A stretch of DNA of 64,000 nt from Candidatus Zhuqueibacterota bacterium. GTDB lineage: Bacteria > Zhuqueibacterota > Zhuqueibacteria > Residuimicrobiales > Krinioviventaceae. The stretch's first letter is position 1; each line of letters opens with the position of its first letter. A model generated the notes under the pieces. It searched no databases and had not been told where the DNA came from. It worked only from the letters and a program-made list of their open reading frames with translations. Shown here in pieces: positions 9,608 to 19,300 of the stretch. The translations under genes and the position numbers were made by a program. Where the stretch lies: the NCBI GenBank assembly GCA_016934825.1, contig JAFGSB010000084.1, positions 1 through 64,000 of the forward strand. Direction: 5' to 3'.

Positions 9608-9844
9608 TTGGAAACGACTCTCGACAAGACAATATCATCACAAACAGTGGTCATTGTGCGAATCAATGCGGGCAAAGGGCTCGGTAACCGACTGGCCAAT
9701 ATGGGACTTCATATTGGCGATTCCATAAAAATAGTACGCAGCGGACAATTTGGGGGCCCCATTATTATTTCAATAAATAATACGGAATTTGCCATCGGAA
9801 GGGGCATTGCAAATAAAATAATCGTTAGTCTGGAACCATTTTAA
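9608..9844 (+). CDS. FeoA-domain protein
   Basis: This small 78-residue cytoplasmic protein has the FeoA/SH3-like fold signature: VVIVRINAGKGLGNRLANMGL, then GDSIKIVRSGQFGGPIIISI and a last strand. FeoA partners the ferrous-iron transporter FeoB, but no feoB is in this window. The start is TTG, chosen because no ATG exists in frame between it and the TGA that overlaps the end of the MITE; METTLDK also matches normal FeoA starts. There is no clear ribosome site. The next gene, 58 bases on, is the TM1266-like regulator, which hints at an iron or FeS-hydrogenase role. Confidence 0.8.
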   Translation: METTLDKTISSQTVVIVRINAGKGLGNRLANMGLHIGDSIKIVRSGQFGGPIIISINNTEFAIGRGIANKIIVSLEPF

Positions 9845-9902
9845 ACCACAGTATTCATGAATCTAAAATGGAGGGACTTGATCCTGACATTAAGGAGGAA
9901 AA

Positions 9903-10163
9903 ATGACAACTCTACAAAACCTCAGAATCGGCGTTGTGGCTATCATTAACCAGGACCCAAACGACGCTTACAAAACCATCAATGATATCCTTCATAATTA
10001 CTCTTCTATCATTAAAGGAAGGTTGGGGCTTCCCTACAAGGAACGTAATCTGGGCATTATCACGCTTATTGTTGAAGGTGATACGGACCAGATCGGGGCG
10101 ATGACCGGTAAAATCGGACAAATCGCTAATGTAACCGTGAAAACAGTATTCGCAAAAACTTAG
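9903..10163 (+). CDS. TM1266-like iron-only hydrogenase system regulator
   Basis: An 86-residue ACT-like protein. NDILHNYSSIIKGRLGLPYKERNLGIITLIVEG followed by GAMTGKIGQIANVTVKTVFAK is the pattern of the TM1266 family, usually found beside the [FeFe]-hydrogenase maturases HydE, HydF and HydG. None of those, and no catalytic hydrogenase, is in the window. A strong AAGGAGG lies four bases before the ATG, the best ribosome site in this area. Regulation by small-ligand binding is the family guess and has not been shown here. Confidence 0.8.
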   Translation: MTTLQNLRIGVVAIINQDPNDAYKTINDILHNYSSIIKGRLGLPYKERNLGIITLIVEGDTDQIGAMTGKIGQIANVTVKTVFAKT

Positions 10164-10266
10164 CGCAATTAACGTTTCGACAATTTTTTTATACAATTCC
10201 CGAATATTTTACATAATTATTTTATCCGTACATACCGTAAATTTTAAGATAAAGGAAATAAAACTA

Positions 10267-12642
10267 ATGAAACGGTTATATTTTATTCTCATTTCGCTAT
10301 TCATCACTTCAGTTACCTATGCCGGAACAATATCGGGCACGGTTACAAACTTGAATGAAAATACAATCATAAAAAATGTCAATATTAACTTATCAAACCG
10401 ACGGACCGGCACGACCACCAATACCGATGGATTTTACAGTTTCAAAAATTTAACAGCCGGACATTATGAAATCACTTTTTCCCATATTGGATTCAGGACG
10501 GAAACACGGACAGTTGATATCGGAGAAAACCAGAGTATAATACTGGATATAACTCTTGAACCAATCGCTGTTCCCCTGAATGAAATTGTTGTAACCAGTA
10601 CACGGTATGAAAAACAGCTCAAGGATGTGTCCGCACCATTTACTGTCGTTCGAAAGGAAAAAATTGAACAAACAGTTCCCCAGGATGCCGCCAGGGTATT
10701 AAGTTCTGAACCGGGTATTTCACTTGCGCGTGACGGGATATGGGGAACCCATGTGAACATCCGCGGTCTGAGCCGCTCCAATATAGTTATGCTTGTTGAC
10801 GGCAACCGGATCGATACGGCAACGGACCTGGCAGCCGGTTTGTCCATGGTGGACGTAAACGACATTGAAAGAATTGAGGTTTTAAAAGGCGCCGCCTCAT
10901 CTTTATACGGTACCGGAGCTGTGGGCGGTGTTGTAAATATCATTACACAGCAACCATGGTTTGATGATACCCCCTATCTCAAAGTTAATCTTGCCGGTGA
11001 ATACGGTTCGGTGAACCATGGCGGTAACGGTCATTTTTTGGTGCAAAGCGGTGCATCAAACTGGTATGTTAGTTTGAGCGGTATGACGCGAAAAGCCCAA
11101 AATACCAGAACTCCGGAAGGTGAAATACCGAACAGCCAGTTTCAGGATGAGAATATTTCCGCAAAAGCCGGGGTCCGCTTATTACAAAACCAGGAGATCA
11201 ACTTAAATTATCAGCGTTTCTATGCACAGGATGTCGGTATACCGGGCGGTTATCCGTTGTTTCCCGATATCGCTCACGTCACTTACCCTGAGGAAAAAAG
11301 AGAGATGATAAGCGTGCAATACATAATCCGGAATGTATCTCCCCTTATCTCTAAAATCTCTTTTAAATATTTTAACCAAAACATTTTACGTGATGTAGAA
11401 AATATACCGGGCCAGGTAAAAAATGTGCCGGCCGTAAATGGTCAGCCAGCAAAAAGGATCAACGTTTTGAGCGTTACTCCCCGGGCAACTCACAAAACCA
11501 ACGGCGTCCAACTGCAAACGGACTGGATTTTGTTTAAAAATCAGCATGTAATCGCAGGTATGGATGCCTGGCAAAAGGACCTGGACAGCCGCAGGGAAAA
11601 AAATCTCCGTATTGATGTATTGAGCCCTGCAGACGGTTCGGTAAAAAGTGTAATAAATCAGGTTATCGGGGAACGGCCTTTGCCTGTGGCTTACTATCGC
11701 AGTATCGGTATCTACCTGCAGGATGAATTTAATATAAGAAAAAAATTAACCGTAACTGTGGGCGGAAGGTACGACAGAATTGATGTTGAAAATGAAAAAA
11801 CACTTAATCCAATCTATCAAATAACAAATGGAGTACGGGACGATTCTCCCGCAACGCAAACAATTTTATGGGAAAAGAATAAATCACACGATTATTCCTG
11901 GAGCGGTAATTTGGGAATATTATACCGTATCAATAAAAATTACGATCTGACCTTATCTCTGGGTAAATCCTTTCGTTCTCCTTTTATTGAGGAAAGATTT
12001 CAATATATTGATTTGGGCAATGTGGTCAAGATCGGGGACCCGCATTTGAGGCCCGAACAGGGCTTGTTCAGTGATCTGGGGTTGAAAATCCGGTCTGGTG
12101 ATTTTACTTTTACGGGTAACGTATTTTATAATCAATTAAAGGATCTTGTTATCGAAACACCGACAACTTTTGAAGGACGCGACGCCCTCATTAACTCGAA
12201 TGTCGGTAAAGCGGTACTATATGGTTCTGATCTTGGAACCATGTTTAAAATATCCGGAAAGCTTCAGGTCTATGCCAACGCCGGTTATGTTAATGGGCAG
12301 GATACATATAATAATGTTCCCCTGCCGCTGATTGCCCCGTTAAACGGAAAACTGGGGGTTGCCGGCAATCTTTATAAATTTTTTAATTATGATCTGTCGG
12401 TCACCTTTTTCGCACAGCAGAATCGAATCGCAGACTGGGAATTTAAAACTCCGGGCTATGCTTATATTGATTTCTATTTGTCGACTATACCTTTAAAATT
12501 ATTATCATTTAACAGCCAGTTAATTATGGGAATCGAAAATTTAACTGACCGCGCGTATCGTAATCATCTGTCAACAAATCGCGGCAATGTTACCATTGAA
12601 CCTGGCAGAAATATTAAACTTCGCTGGAAAATCAGTTATTAA
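10267..12642 (+). CDS. TonB-dependent outer-membrane receptor
   Basis: 791 residues. Signal peptide 1-20; carboxypeptidase-regulatory-like domain about 21-100 (ISGTVTNLN, TNTDGFYSFKNLTAGHYEI); TonB-box-like EIVVTSTRYEK at 106-116; plug about 120-230 (VNIRGLSRSNIVMLVDGNR, ASSLYGTGAVGGVVNI); then a beta-barrel ending in an aromatic residue (WKISY). The plug most resembles cobalamin/heme/siderophore receptors. Its place after FeoA-like and TM1266-like genes favours iron or a metal complex, but the ligand is unproven. The 103-base upstream spacer shows no riboswitch that I recognise. Confidence 0.9.
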   Translation: MKRLYFILISLFITSVTYAGTISGTVTNLNENTIIKNVNINLSNRRTGTTTNTDGFYSFKNLTAGHYEITFSHIGFRTETRTVDIGENQSIILDITLEPIAVPLNEIVVTSTRYEKQLKDVSAPFTVVRKEKIEQTVPQDAARVLSSEPGISLARDGIWGTHVNIRGLSRSNIVMLVDGNRIDTATDLAAGLSMVDVNDIERIEVLKGAASSLYGTGAVGGVVNIITQQPWFDDTPYLKVNLAGEYGSVNHGGNGHFLVQSGASNWYVSLSGMTRKAQNTRTPEGEIPNSQFQDENISAKAGVRLLQNQEINLNYQRFYAQDVGIPGGYPLFPDIAHVTYPEEKREMISVQYIIRNVSPLISKISFKYFNQNILRDVENIPGQVKNVPAVNGQPAKRINVLSVTPRATHKTNGVQLQTDWILFKNQHVIAGMDAWQKDLDSRREKNLRIDVLSPADGSVKSVINQVIGERPLPVAYYRSIGIYLQDEFNIRKKLTVTVGGRYDRIDVENEKTLNPIYQITNGVRDDSPATQTILWEKNKSHDYSWSGNLGILYRINKNYDLTLSLGKSFRSPFIEERFQYIDLGNVVKIGDPHLRPEQGLFSDLGLKIRSGDFTFTGNVFYNQLKDLVIETPTTFEGRDALINSNVGKAVLYGSDLGTMFKISGKLQVYANAGYVNGQDTYNNVPLPLIAPLNGKLGVAGNLYKFFNYDLSVTFFAQQNRIADWEFKTPGYAYIDFYLSTIPLKLLSFNSQLIMGIENLTDRAYRNHLSTNRGNVTIEPGRNIKLRWKISY

Positions 12643-12645
12643 ATG

Positions 12646-12679
12646 AAAAAGCCCCCGTTTGATGTTTACGGGGGCTTTA
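12646..12679. terminator. Bidirectional terminator between convergent genes
   Basis: A perfect GCCCCCG/CGGGGGC stem with flanking AAAAA on one side and TTTATTTAT on the other gives a GC stem plus T-rich tail in both directions. It lies between the stop of the TonB receptor (plus) and the stop of the cytochrome gene (minus). Confidence 0.9.
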
Positions 12680-12680
12680 T

Positions 12681-13808
12681 TTATGGAATGTCAAGCAGAG
12701 TTGTATTAATTATTTTCACTTTGGTATAGCGGGGATCCAAAATCATCAATTCACTTAACAGCGGCGGGGGTGCTATATAATAGGCCAGTGAAGCTCTAAT
12801 TGATTTGATATATTCTGCCGGAATCTGATATTTTATCGTTCTTTCTTCTTCCGGCATTAATCTGGAATCAAACCTCTCGCCAACGGCTTTCCATGGAAGT
12901 ATTGGCGCCCTACCGTTACTATCCTCCAATAATTTCATAAAGACGGCCTGCGGATCATCTTTTATGGGATTCGATAGATAGTTTTTCCATATCGTATTAT
13001 TCAATTCATCAATGCCTTCAACAGTTAAAATAACCATTCTTAACGGAGAAGCACTTGGCAAACCATGCCCGACTGACGAGTTTTTAATTTTTATTGTAAC
13101 CAGCAAATAATGATTTTCCCGGCTTGTATCAACCTCCATCGAGACACAATTTGTAAGAATCTCATCATTGTAACCGCCAAAAAATTGATGGCTGTATATA
13201 TTGTCACGAATTTTTCCGAGAGCGGCGGTTTTACCACTGACCGAGGGTAAATGACAATCCTGACATGTAATATTTTGTTTATAATATGAACTGTTTTTCC
13301 ATTCTTCCTCCAGGTCAATAAAAGTAATGCCATGAGGGGAATCCTGATTGGTATGACACGCCAGACAGAATTTCGGATCATTCAAATCATCGGAGTATTG
13401 GGACTGGTGGTTAATCGCAACGGCATCTTTAAAGGGACCGAATTTGATATTACCGTGTACAAGTTTAAAATTTGCCTCATCTCCCTTTGTTACAAGTTCT
13501 GTCGCGTGACAAAAGTCGCACGATATACCTTCCCGGCTTAATTTTTGAGCTGAATTATCGGAAAGATTCAGAGAATATATCGGTTCATGACATTTTTTGC
13601 ACGTGTTTACGTCTGATGGTGCATGGTCTCGCAGCATTGCTTTATACAGCGGGCTGTCAATTTCCGATGATAAGGCATGACGGGATTGCTGCCATTGTTT
13701 ATAGGTTTGGGTATGACAACTTTTACATTTTTCGCTTGATGAAAAATCCTGCGTAAAACATAATTCCGTAAAAATAATGATCCCTAAAAATGCTTTCAAA
13801 AAATCCAT
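12681..13808 (-). CDS. Pentaheme cytochrome c (cytochrome c554-like)
   Basis: 375 residues with a short N-terminal signal (to about residue 20). Five CxxCH heme sites are at 28-32, 70-74, 97-101, 148-152 and 182-186 (CKSCH, CKKCH, CDFCH, CLACH, CQDCH); extra histidines such as in SRHALS and NHQSQ may be distal ligands. Residues about 200-375 are a beta-rich domain without hemes. The N-terminal half fits the cytochrome c554 family. It is a periplasmic electron carrier; the partner is unknown. It is third in an apparent operon with the DUF6132 gene and the FAD-dependent reductase. Confidence 0.87.
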   Translation of the reverse strand: MDFLKAFLGIIIFTELCFTQDFSSSEKCKSCHTQTYKQWQQSRHALSSEIDSPLYKAMLRDHAPSDVNTCKKCHEPIYSLNLSDNSAQKLSREGISCDFCHATELVTKGDEANFKLVHGNIKFGPFKDAVAINHQSQYSDDLNDPKFCLACHTNQDSPHGITFIDLEEEWKNSSYYKQNITCQDCHLPSVSGKTAALGKIRDNIYSHQFFGGYNDEILTNCVSMEVDTSRENHYLLVTIKIKNSSVGHGLPSASPLRMVILTVEGIDELNNTIWKNYLSNPIKDDPQAVFMKLLEDSNGRAPILPWKAVGERFDSRLMPEEERTIKYQIPAEYIKSIRASLAYYIAPPPLLSELMILDPRYTKVKIINTTLLDIP

Positions 13809-13829
13809 TTATCCCTCGTTTTTAAAACA

Positions 13830-14027
13830 TTACTTTTTTTCAATTGATTTTTGTGAGGATGGCAAAGTTAACAGTAATCCCATACCTGCTCCATATATAA
13901 GACTGATATAGGGATTTCCGGTAATCGGACATGTTCCTGTTTTACATCCGATAAAGTAGTAATATCCGAATCCTAAAATTCCCCCTACGATTGTTCCCAA
14001 CATTATTTTTAATATATTTTTCTTCAT
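13830..14027 (-). CDS. DUF6132 family small membrane protein
   Basis: A 65-residue protein with two hydrophobic segments (about 5-27 and 42-56) separated by the family signature IGCKTGTCPITGNPYISLIYG. The two cysteines in that loop are conserved in the family as I know it. Its function is not known. Its ATG overlaps the stop of the upstream flavoprotein gene (ATGA), so translation is probably coupled. The cytochrome gene follows after 21 bases. Confidence 0.8.
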   Translation of the reverse strand: MKKNILKIMLGTIVGGILGFGYYYFIGCKTGTCPITGNPYISLIYGAGMGLLLTLPSSQKSIEKK

Positions 14028-15403
14028 TTTTTTTCCTTTATATTTTTTAATGCAACATTTCCGGCAACCGCGATCGGATCCCAGACATTGGTTATCAGAG
14101 GTGTATATCCAAAGTCCAGAAAAGCCAGATCATTGACCGAAAGACGCGATGAAATTGCTGTGGCTAAAATATTCAAACGCAGTCCGGCATCACCGGAACC
14201 GGCGATCTGGGCGCCCAGCAGTCTGCCGGACCGGGAATCCGTGATAAGACCAACCGTAACCGGGCTGTTGTCCTTAATATATTCCGGTTTTCCGCTGTGA
14301 GTAATAACCGTAATAACAGGTGCGAAACCGGCATTTTGAGCTTCCTGAAACGATAATCCGGTTTTACCCATTTCAAAACCAAATACTTTGATCATCACAG
14401 TTCCGAGAGCGCCGGGGAAAATTTCCCTGCCTCCCGCACTGTTGTTTCCGGCAATTCTTCCCTGCCTGGAGGCAATTCCGGCCAGGGGAAGCCAGGCGGG
14501 TTTGTTAGTTATGAGTTGATTGGTTTCGGCGCAGTCACCTGCGGCAAAAATATCCAGCCGGCGGGTCTGCATATATTGATTGACTTTTATCGCTCCTGTT
14601 GAACCAATGGGGATACCGGCATTTTGTGCCAGTGCTATATCGGGAGCGATTCCCGCGGAAACAAGAATTATGTCGGCAGCGGATGCCGTATCTGCATTGT
14701 TTAATTGTATTTGATGAACATTATTATTTTGTACATTCAGTTTTTTGATCGTATCACCGCAAATCAGCCTGATACCCTTCGATTTTATAAGGTTAACTAA
14801 TGGGTCCGAAATTTCGGGAATAAAATCAGGAAAAAGTCGCGCCGATTTTTCGATCAGTATAACATTTAATCCTCTTAACAAAAAAGCTTCGGCCATTTCG
14901 ATACCGATATATCCGCCGCCGATAATTATTGCATTTTGAGGATTATCTTCCCGAATAAAATTATTTATCTTTTCCGCATCAGAAAAATTTCGCAGGGTGA
15001 AAATGTTTTTTGCCCGTACATTCAGTTCTTCAGGTACTATCGGTTTGGCGCCGACGGCGATGATAAGCTTGTCATATTTTATGCTGTCGGTGGTTCCCGT
15101 ATTTACATTTTGTGTTAACAATAGCTTTGAGAACGTATCAATGGCCGTTACGAGAATTCCGGTTTTCACTTCGAATCCCCTCTTTTCTCTGACACTTTCC
15201 GGTGAATAACCGGATAATTTCTGTGCAGGAACCTGTCCCGATATCAGGTATGGAAATCCGCATGAGGCGTAACCGGTAAAACCGGTTTTTTCCAGAACAA
15301 CGACATCCAATTCCGGATTCATCCTTTTTGCCCGGCCGGCCGCGCTCAGACCGGAATCATTTCCTCCGATCACAACGATTTTTTTCTTTTGTGGTTTATA
15401 CAA
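14024..15403 (-). CDS. FAD-dependent pyridine nucleotide-disulfide oxidoreductase (CoA-disulfide reductase/NADH oxidase type)
   Basis: 459 residues. FAD site VVIGGNDSGLSAAGRA at 10-25; redox cysteine Cys48 in YASCGFPYLISG; NAD(P)H site IIIGGGYIGIEMAEAF near 160; second FAD motif IFAAGDCAE near 290; C-terminal dimerisation domain. The single cysteine in that loop places it with CoA-disulfide reductases, NADH oxidases/peroxidases and persulfide reductases. I cannot separate these by eye. The extended C-terminal rhodanese of some persulfide reductases is absent. It is the first gene of the DUF6132-cytochrome c operon. Confidence 0.85.
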   Translation of the reverse strand: MYKPQKKKIVVIGGNDSGLSAAGRAKRMNPELDVVVLEKTGFTGYASCGFPYLISGQVPAQKLSGYSPESVREKRGFEVKTGILVTAIDTFSKLLLTQNVNTGTTDSIKYDKLIIAVGAKPIVPEELNVRAKNIFTLRNFSDAEKINNFIREDNPQNAIIIGGGYIGIEMAEAFLLRGLNVILIEKSARLFPDFIPEISDPLVNLIKSKGIRLICGDTIKKLNVQNNNVHQIQLNNADTASAADIILVSAGIAPDIALAQNAGIPIGSTGAIKVNQYMQTRRLDIFAAGDCAETNQLITNKPAWLPLAGIASRQGRIAGNNSAGGREIFPGALGTVMIKVFGFEMGKTGLSFQEAQNAGFAPVITVITHSGKPEYIKDNSPVTVGLITDSRSGRLLGAQIAGSGDAGLRLNILATAISSRLSVNDLAFLDFGYTPLITNVWDPIAVAGNVALKNIKEKK

Positions 15404-15469
15404 ATAATAGCAGGTTTAATAATATTACATATGAGTGAATTATAATAAATCCTTTGGATGATAAATTAA

Positions 15470-15490
15470 AGGCAAGTACAAAACTTGCCT
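15470..15490 (-). terminator. Hairpin after the fmdB-like gene, likely terminator
   Basis: AGGCAAGT and ACTTGCCT form a perfect 8-base stem around a 5-base loop, followed on the minus strand by TTTAATTT. It lies 77 bases beyond the FmdB-like stop, in the 163-base spacer before the flavoprotein operon. The T tract is weak. A second, smaller stem (ACAGGC/GCCTGT at 15537-15553) lies nearer the stop. Confidence 0.5.
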
Positions 15491-15566
15491 CAATAAAATA
15501 AAAATCGAATGCTTTAAAATCAAGATATAATTCTAAACAGGCACCCTGCCTGTAACGTCAGATTCC

Positions 15567-15776
15567 TCAGCCGAAGCCGCCCGAGCCGCAGGAAGAACCG
15601 CCCGATGAGGAATATGATGCTGTATCGCCCCCGCAGGATGCAAAAGCCGAAAACATTTTTTCCGGTTTTGGTGATCCGCATGAAGGACATTTTAAATTCT
15701 CGCCCGTATCGCCCACTTTTTGGAACTCTTCGAAAACGTAACCGCATTGTTTACATTTGTATTCATAAATTGGCAT
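15567..15776 (-). CDS. FmdB-type zinc ribbon protein
   Basis: A 69-residue protein. [12 protein letters not shown] and LKCPSCGS supply a four-cysteine zinc site (Cys8, Cys11, Cys30, Cys33), the standard FmdB/CxxC_CxxC_SSSS layout. The tail is rich in serine and glycine with a few cysteines, as usual in the family. Members are thought to be regulatory or metal-linked, but no role is established. It stands alone with hairpins downstream. Confidence 0.9.
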   Translation of the reverse strand: MPIYEYKCKQCGYVFEEFQKVGDTGENLKCPSCGSPKPEKMFSAFASCGGDTASYSSSGGSSCGSGGFG

Positions 15777-16011
15777 TTACTTCAATTCTCCTTTTCAGCG
15801 TTATTGGTTTTACTCTTTTCTTCCACCGGAAGATCACAGGAATTCGACATTCAGGTTGGCACCCCCAATTTGGGGAGAATAAATTTTTGTAATAAAATCC
15901 AAAACACTATAAATAATATTAAACCGACATTATCCACATTATACTCCTAACTTGGTTATACATTAATTTGATGCGTGATACATCAAAAGTATTCAAAAAA
16001 TTTGCAAATTC

Positions 16012-16260
16012 CTAATCAAATAAGCGATTAAAGCGGCTGACAACCGGCCCCATCGTATTCACGCCGACGTGTCTACCTGGCTGTGGTTGCCTCACACTTA
16101 AAGTTGGTCGTTTTCCGGCAACAGGAAAAGATTTGTTTCCCTGGACCCCTGGCAACTTTGTCCGTCCCGGCCGGTTCGGGTCTTGCGCCCTGCTGAAAAC
16201 AGTCAAACATGGCACATAATTAACAAAGCCCGGCGTTGCCGAGCCGGGCTTTGTTGTTTT
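16012..16260 (+). other. GC-rich spacer with nested inverted repeats; candidate structured RNA
   Basis: The 560-base spacer 15777-16336 holds no gene I trust. Its right half is much more GC-rich than neighbouring spacers and contains concentric pairings: AACCGGCC (16042-16049) with GGCCGGTT (16169-16176), inside that AAAGTTG (16100-16106) with CAACTTT (16153-16159), and inside that TTTTCC (16111-16116) with GGAAAA (16124-16129). A strong terminator-like hairpin follows on the plus strand. On the minus strand the same bases hold an 88-codon open frame rich in Pro, Arg and Gly that I do not recognise. No known RNA family fits by eye. Confidence 0.4.
16222..16260 (+). terminator. Strong hairpin terminator, plus strand
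   Basis: AACAAAGCCCGGC pairs perfectly with GCCGGGCTTTGTT (13 base pairs) around an 8-base loop, then TGTTTT on the plus strand. No plus-strand gene precedes it, which is the main reason to suspect a transcript from 16012 onward. On the minus strand the tail is less T-rich. Confidence 0.7.
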
Positions 16261-16265
16261 ATCTG

Positions 16266-16310
16266 AAAAACTGGACAACCAAGGATTTACCCGTTGGCTG
16301 TCCGGTTTTT
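16266..16310 (-). terminator. Terminator of the beta-helix protein gene
   Basis: CTGGACAACCAA pairs with TTGGCTGTCCGG (one A-C mismatch, one G-T pair). Flanking A5 and T5 runs give a T tail on both strands. It lies 27 bases past the stop of the 16337-19750 gene and so should end that minus-strand transcript. It may also back up the plus-strand hairpin just before it. Confidence 0.75.
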
Positions 16311-16336
16311 ACAAAGTGGAATATATTTTTTATGAC

Positions 16337-19300
16337 TTATCGCATCAACAGCATCTTGCGCGATACGATATAATCCCGGTAACTGGTTCTGTAAAAATAC
16401 ATTCCGGATGCGACCTGGCGGCCATAAGCGTCCCTGCCCCGCCAGGTGACCGAATGTTGTCCGGATTCAACCTGACTGTTTATCAATGTCGTGACTTTGC
16501 GGCCCTGAATATCGAATACAGTTATTTCCACGTGGTCCGCCTCCGGGACGTCGTATTTGATAAGCGTTTCCGGGTTAAAGGGATTGGGATAGTTGGCGTA
16601 AACGGCAAATTTGTCCACAGTTTTTTCCGTAATATCTTCCGCATTTTCTTTGCCGATGTTCGGGTCCGGCAATTCCGCCTGCTCTCCCATGGCCGTTTTC
16701 ATCATGTACACCCATTCGTCGTTCGGAAAATCCGCTTCCAGTTTGTTTCTCGCGGCAAGCGCGGCCGGCGTATCCTCTTTTTGGAAATAATTGACCATCC
16801 ATGTGTCATACAAGGCCTTTTTGGCAAGCATTGTTTTGGGAAATTTCGTTTCGAGGATGGAATACATTTTCAGGGCGTCGTCGAACCGGCCGGACAGGTG
16901 CAGATGTTCGGCATACAGTTCGCGGGCCTTGCCGCCGACTATGCCTGAATTGGCGTTCATAACTGAGGTGAAAAACGGAAATACGCTGTTATCTTTGGTT
17001 TCCGCCCGGTGATAACACATGTCGATAAATGTCAATGCCAGCCAGGAAGCATGGTCGTCCGGATAATTGGTTACAATAGATTTGAACGTGTTAACGGCGG
17101 AAGCATATTCCTTTTGCCGCATCTTTTCGCGACCGCCGGCAAGCAATTCCCTTGCCCTCGGGTCGCCGGTCAACATGTTATCATTCGGTTCCTTCGCTAT
17201 CGCTTTTTCCATATAACCGGCTGTATTTACATTCCCATATACATTGGTATGGTCGTCCCAATAATTATATTGGGCCAAAACTTCCAGGCTTTGTAATGAA
17301 TAGACATGATAATTGGTATTGTTTTCAAAATGGTTGGCGGAGGGACAACCATAATTCCACCAACCCAATGTCGGGAGAGAATTACTGTCAATATAAATCC
17401 CATGATTGCCGTTGTCGTATATCCAGTTTTGCCCATAATTGGTATCGCTAAACAGATCGAAATGTGAGCCGTAATAGCAGGCAATCCCGTGGCCGTCATT
17501 TTGATAGATATTGTTACGATAAACATAGGGGTACGAAGCAAACAGGTAAATGCCCAAATCCGACGAATCATAGATATCATTATACGAAATTTCAATTTTG
17601 TCTAAACAACTATACAGGTAGACATTTCTGCTGGCGTTTGCATAACTGTCATTACTTTCCACATAAAATGTCGAAATTGGGTATGAAAATTGGATGCCGT
17701 AGATGTTGTTCCGAAAAATATTATCTTCCACCGTTACCGCGGATGCCGCGGTGCCATTATAAGCATAAAATCCATACATATTATTGTGCAGCTCACAATT
17801 TTGGATTGTCGGCCCCGCCTGGTTGATATAAACGCCGTATGTGGCATGCTGAATATCGCAATACTTTACAATACAGGCCGCGTCAACGCTGGAGTTTAAA
17901 AATTTCAAACCGCCCCAGATGCCGGAAACGGAATTGAAGGTGATCTCATTACCGTCTGTCCCTTCGGCTATGAGCGTACCTTCAATGTTGATGCTGTTTG
18001 AGTGAGGAATACTCACCGCCGTACCGGGCTCGATGGTCAGGGTTATGCCGGAGGGGACGGTGACATTACCGGTGAGGGTGTGAGTGCCGGACCATGTTTG
18101 ATCGTAAGGCAGTGTTCCAGCAGTAGTTAATGGTTTTGGTGTCGGGTTAGGTAGATATGTTTTTTTAGTGTAATTGAAACGGCCTTTTGCTGGAATACTT
18201 TGTGTTAATGATGTTCCATAAGAGTATTTACAACCCAAAGCTGGCCAGGAATAACTTGAGGATGGAAGGAAATCAGGTCTGGCAGAATAATAATATGACA
18301 CATCCTTTAGCTCGCAGGCATTACCATCTGAGGGATAATAGGCAACTGAATTATGGATTATCCCTAAAGTATAATTTTCTTTATAACCAAATCTGTCTGT
18401 AATTGGACCATGATCATAAGTAAAGTAAGGGGCATATAATGGTTCTACATATTTAATATTTCCAAGTGTTGACCAATATTCCATTTTTTTAAAATCTACA
18501 TTATTTTCTGTGGCCCAATTCCTTACAAAAGTATTATAAAATCCATTGGCGCCATGAGCATCATCAGAGCCAATTGTTTCCACAATATTGTGTTCAAATA
18601 AATGCCCAAATGGCCATTTTGCATGTAAATCAAGATCCCGGTATGTAGGTGGGGATCCAGTGGAATGTTGTTCACAAGAATAATTAAAAGTCCATACATT
18701 GCAATTTGAACCGGCCACAGCTATCATTGAATGCCTTAAACAGCGAAAAATATTGTTTTCAACCAAGCAATTGGTAGTACTGGATTCCAAAGAGACTCCA
18801 TAACCCCAGCCACCACCGCAATAATCCATAGCTTCGTGGAAATAACAACCTGTTATTTCCAAATGAGAACTTCTCGTAACTGCTAAATGACTTCTTGAAG
18901 GTTTGTAAGATTCAACTCCTCTAACCCAGCAATTTACCGCATTATTAAATTTTATATTATAATAATAATCATCAGCTTTCTCATTAGGAGTTCTCTTTAT
19001 TTTCAAATTTTCAATGCCAATATTTCGAATTGGCGTAATTTTACGAACTCTCATTGGACGACCATCACCATCCAAATCTTTATAATTCATATTCGCTTCA
19101 TCTTTTATTTCCAGATAGTCGCCGTTAGCATCAGTACCCATATTCTCAATTTTTGTTATTTGCCCAACTATCTCCAGCTCAGATTCTGGAAGTGGTGGAT
19201 CCTTTCGAAAATCATAATTATACACATAAAAATGAATCCAATCTCCGGTTGACCAAGTGCCCGAAGCCGGATATATCCTTTTATCACCTTTATCAAAATT

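Noticed and set aside
16012-16278. 88-codon minus-strand open frame in the GC-rich spacer
   Set aside because: It has no family I recognise, and its high GC makes long open frames likely. The nested helices and terminator favour RNA, so it was kept only as a possibility inside the spacer entry.
16316-16948. 210-codon plus-strand open frame opposite the beta-helix gene
   Set aside because: It is antisense to the sorting domain and TPR region, which match known families in the minus frame.
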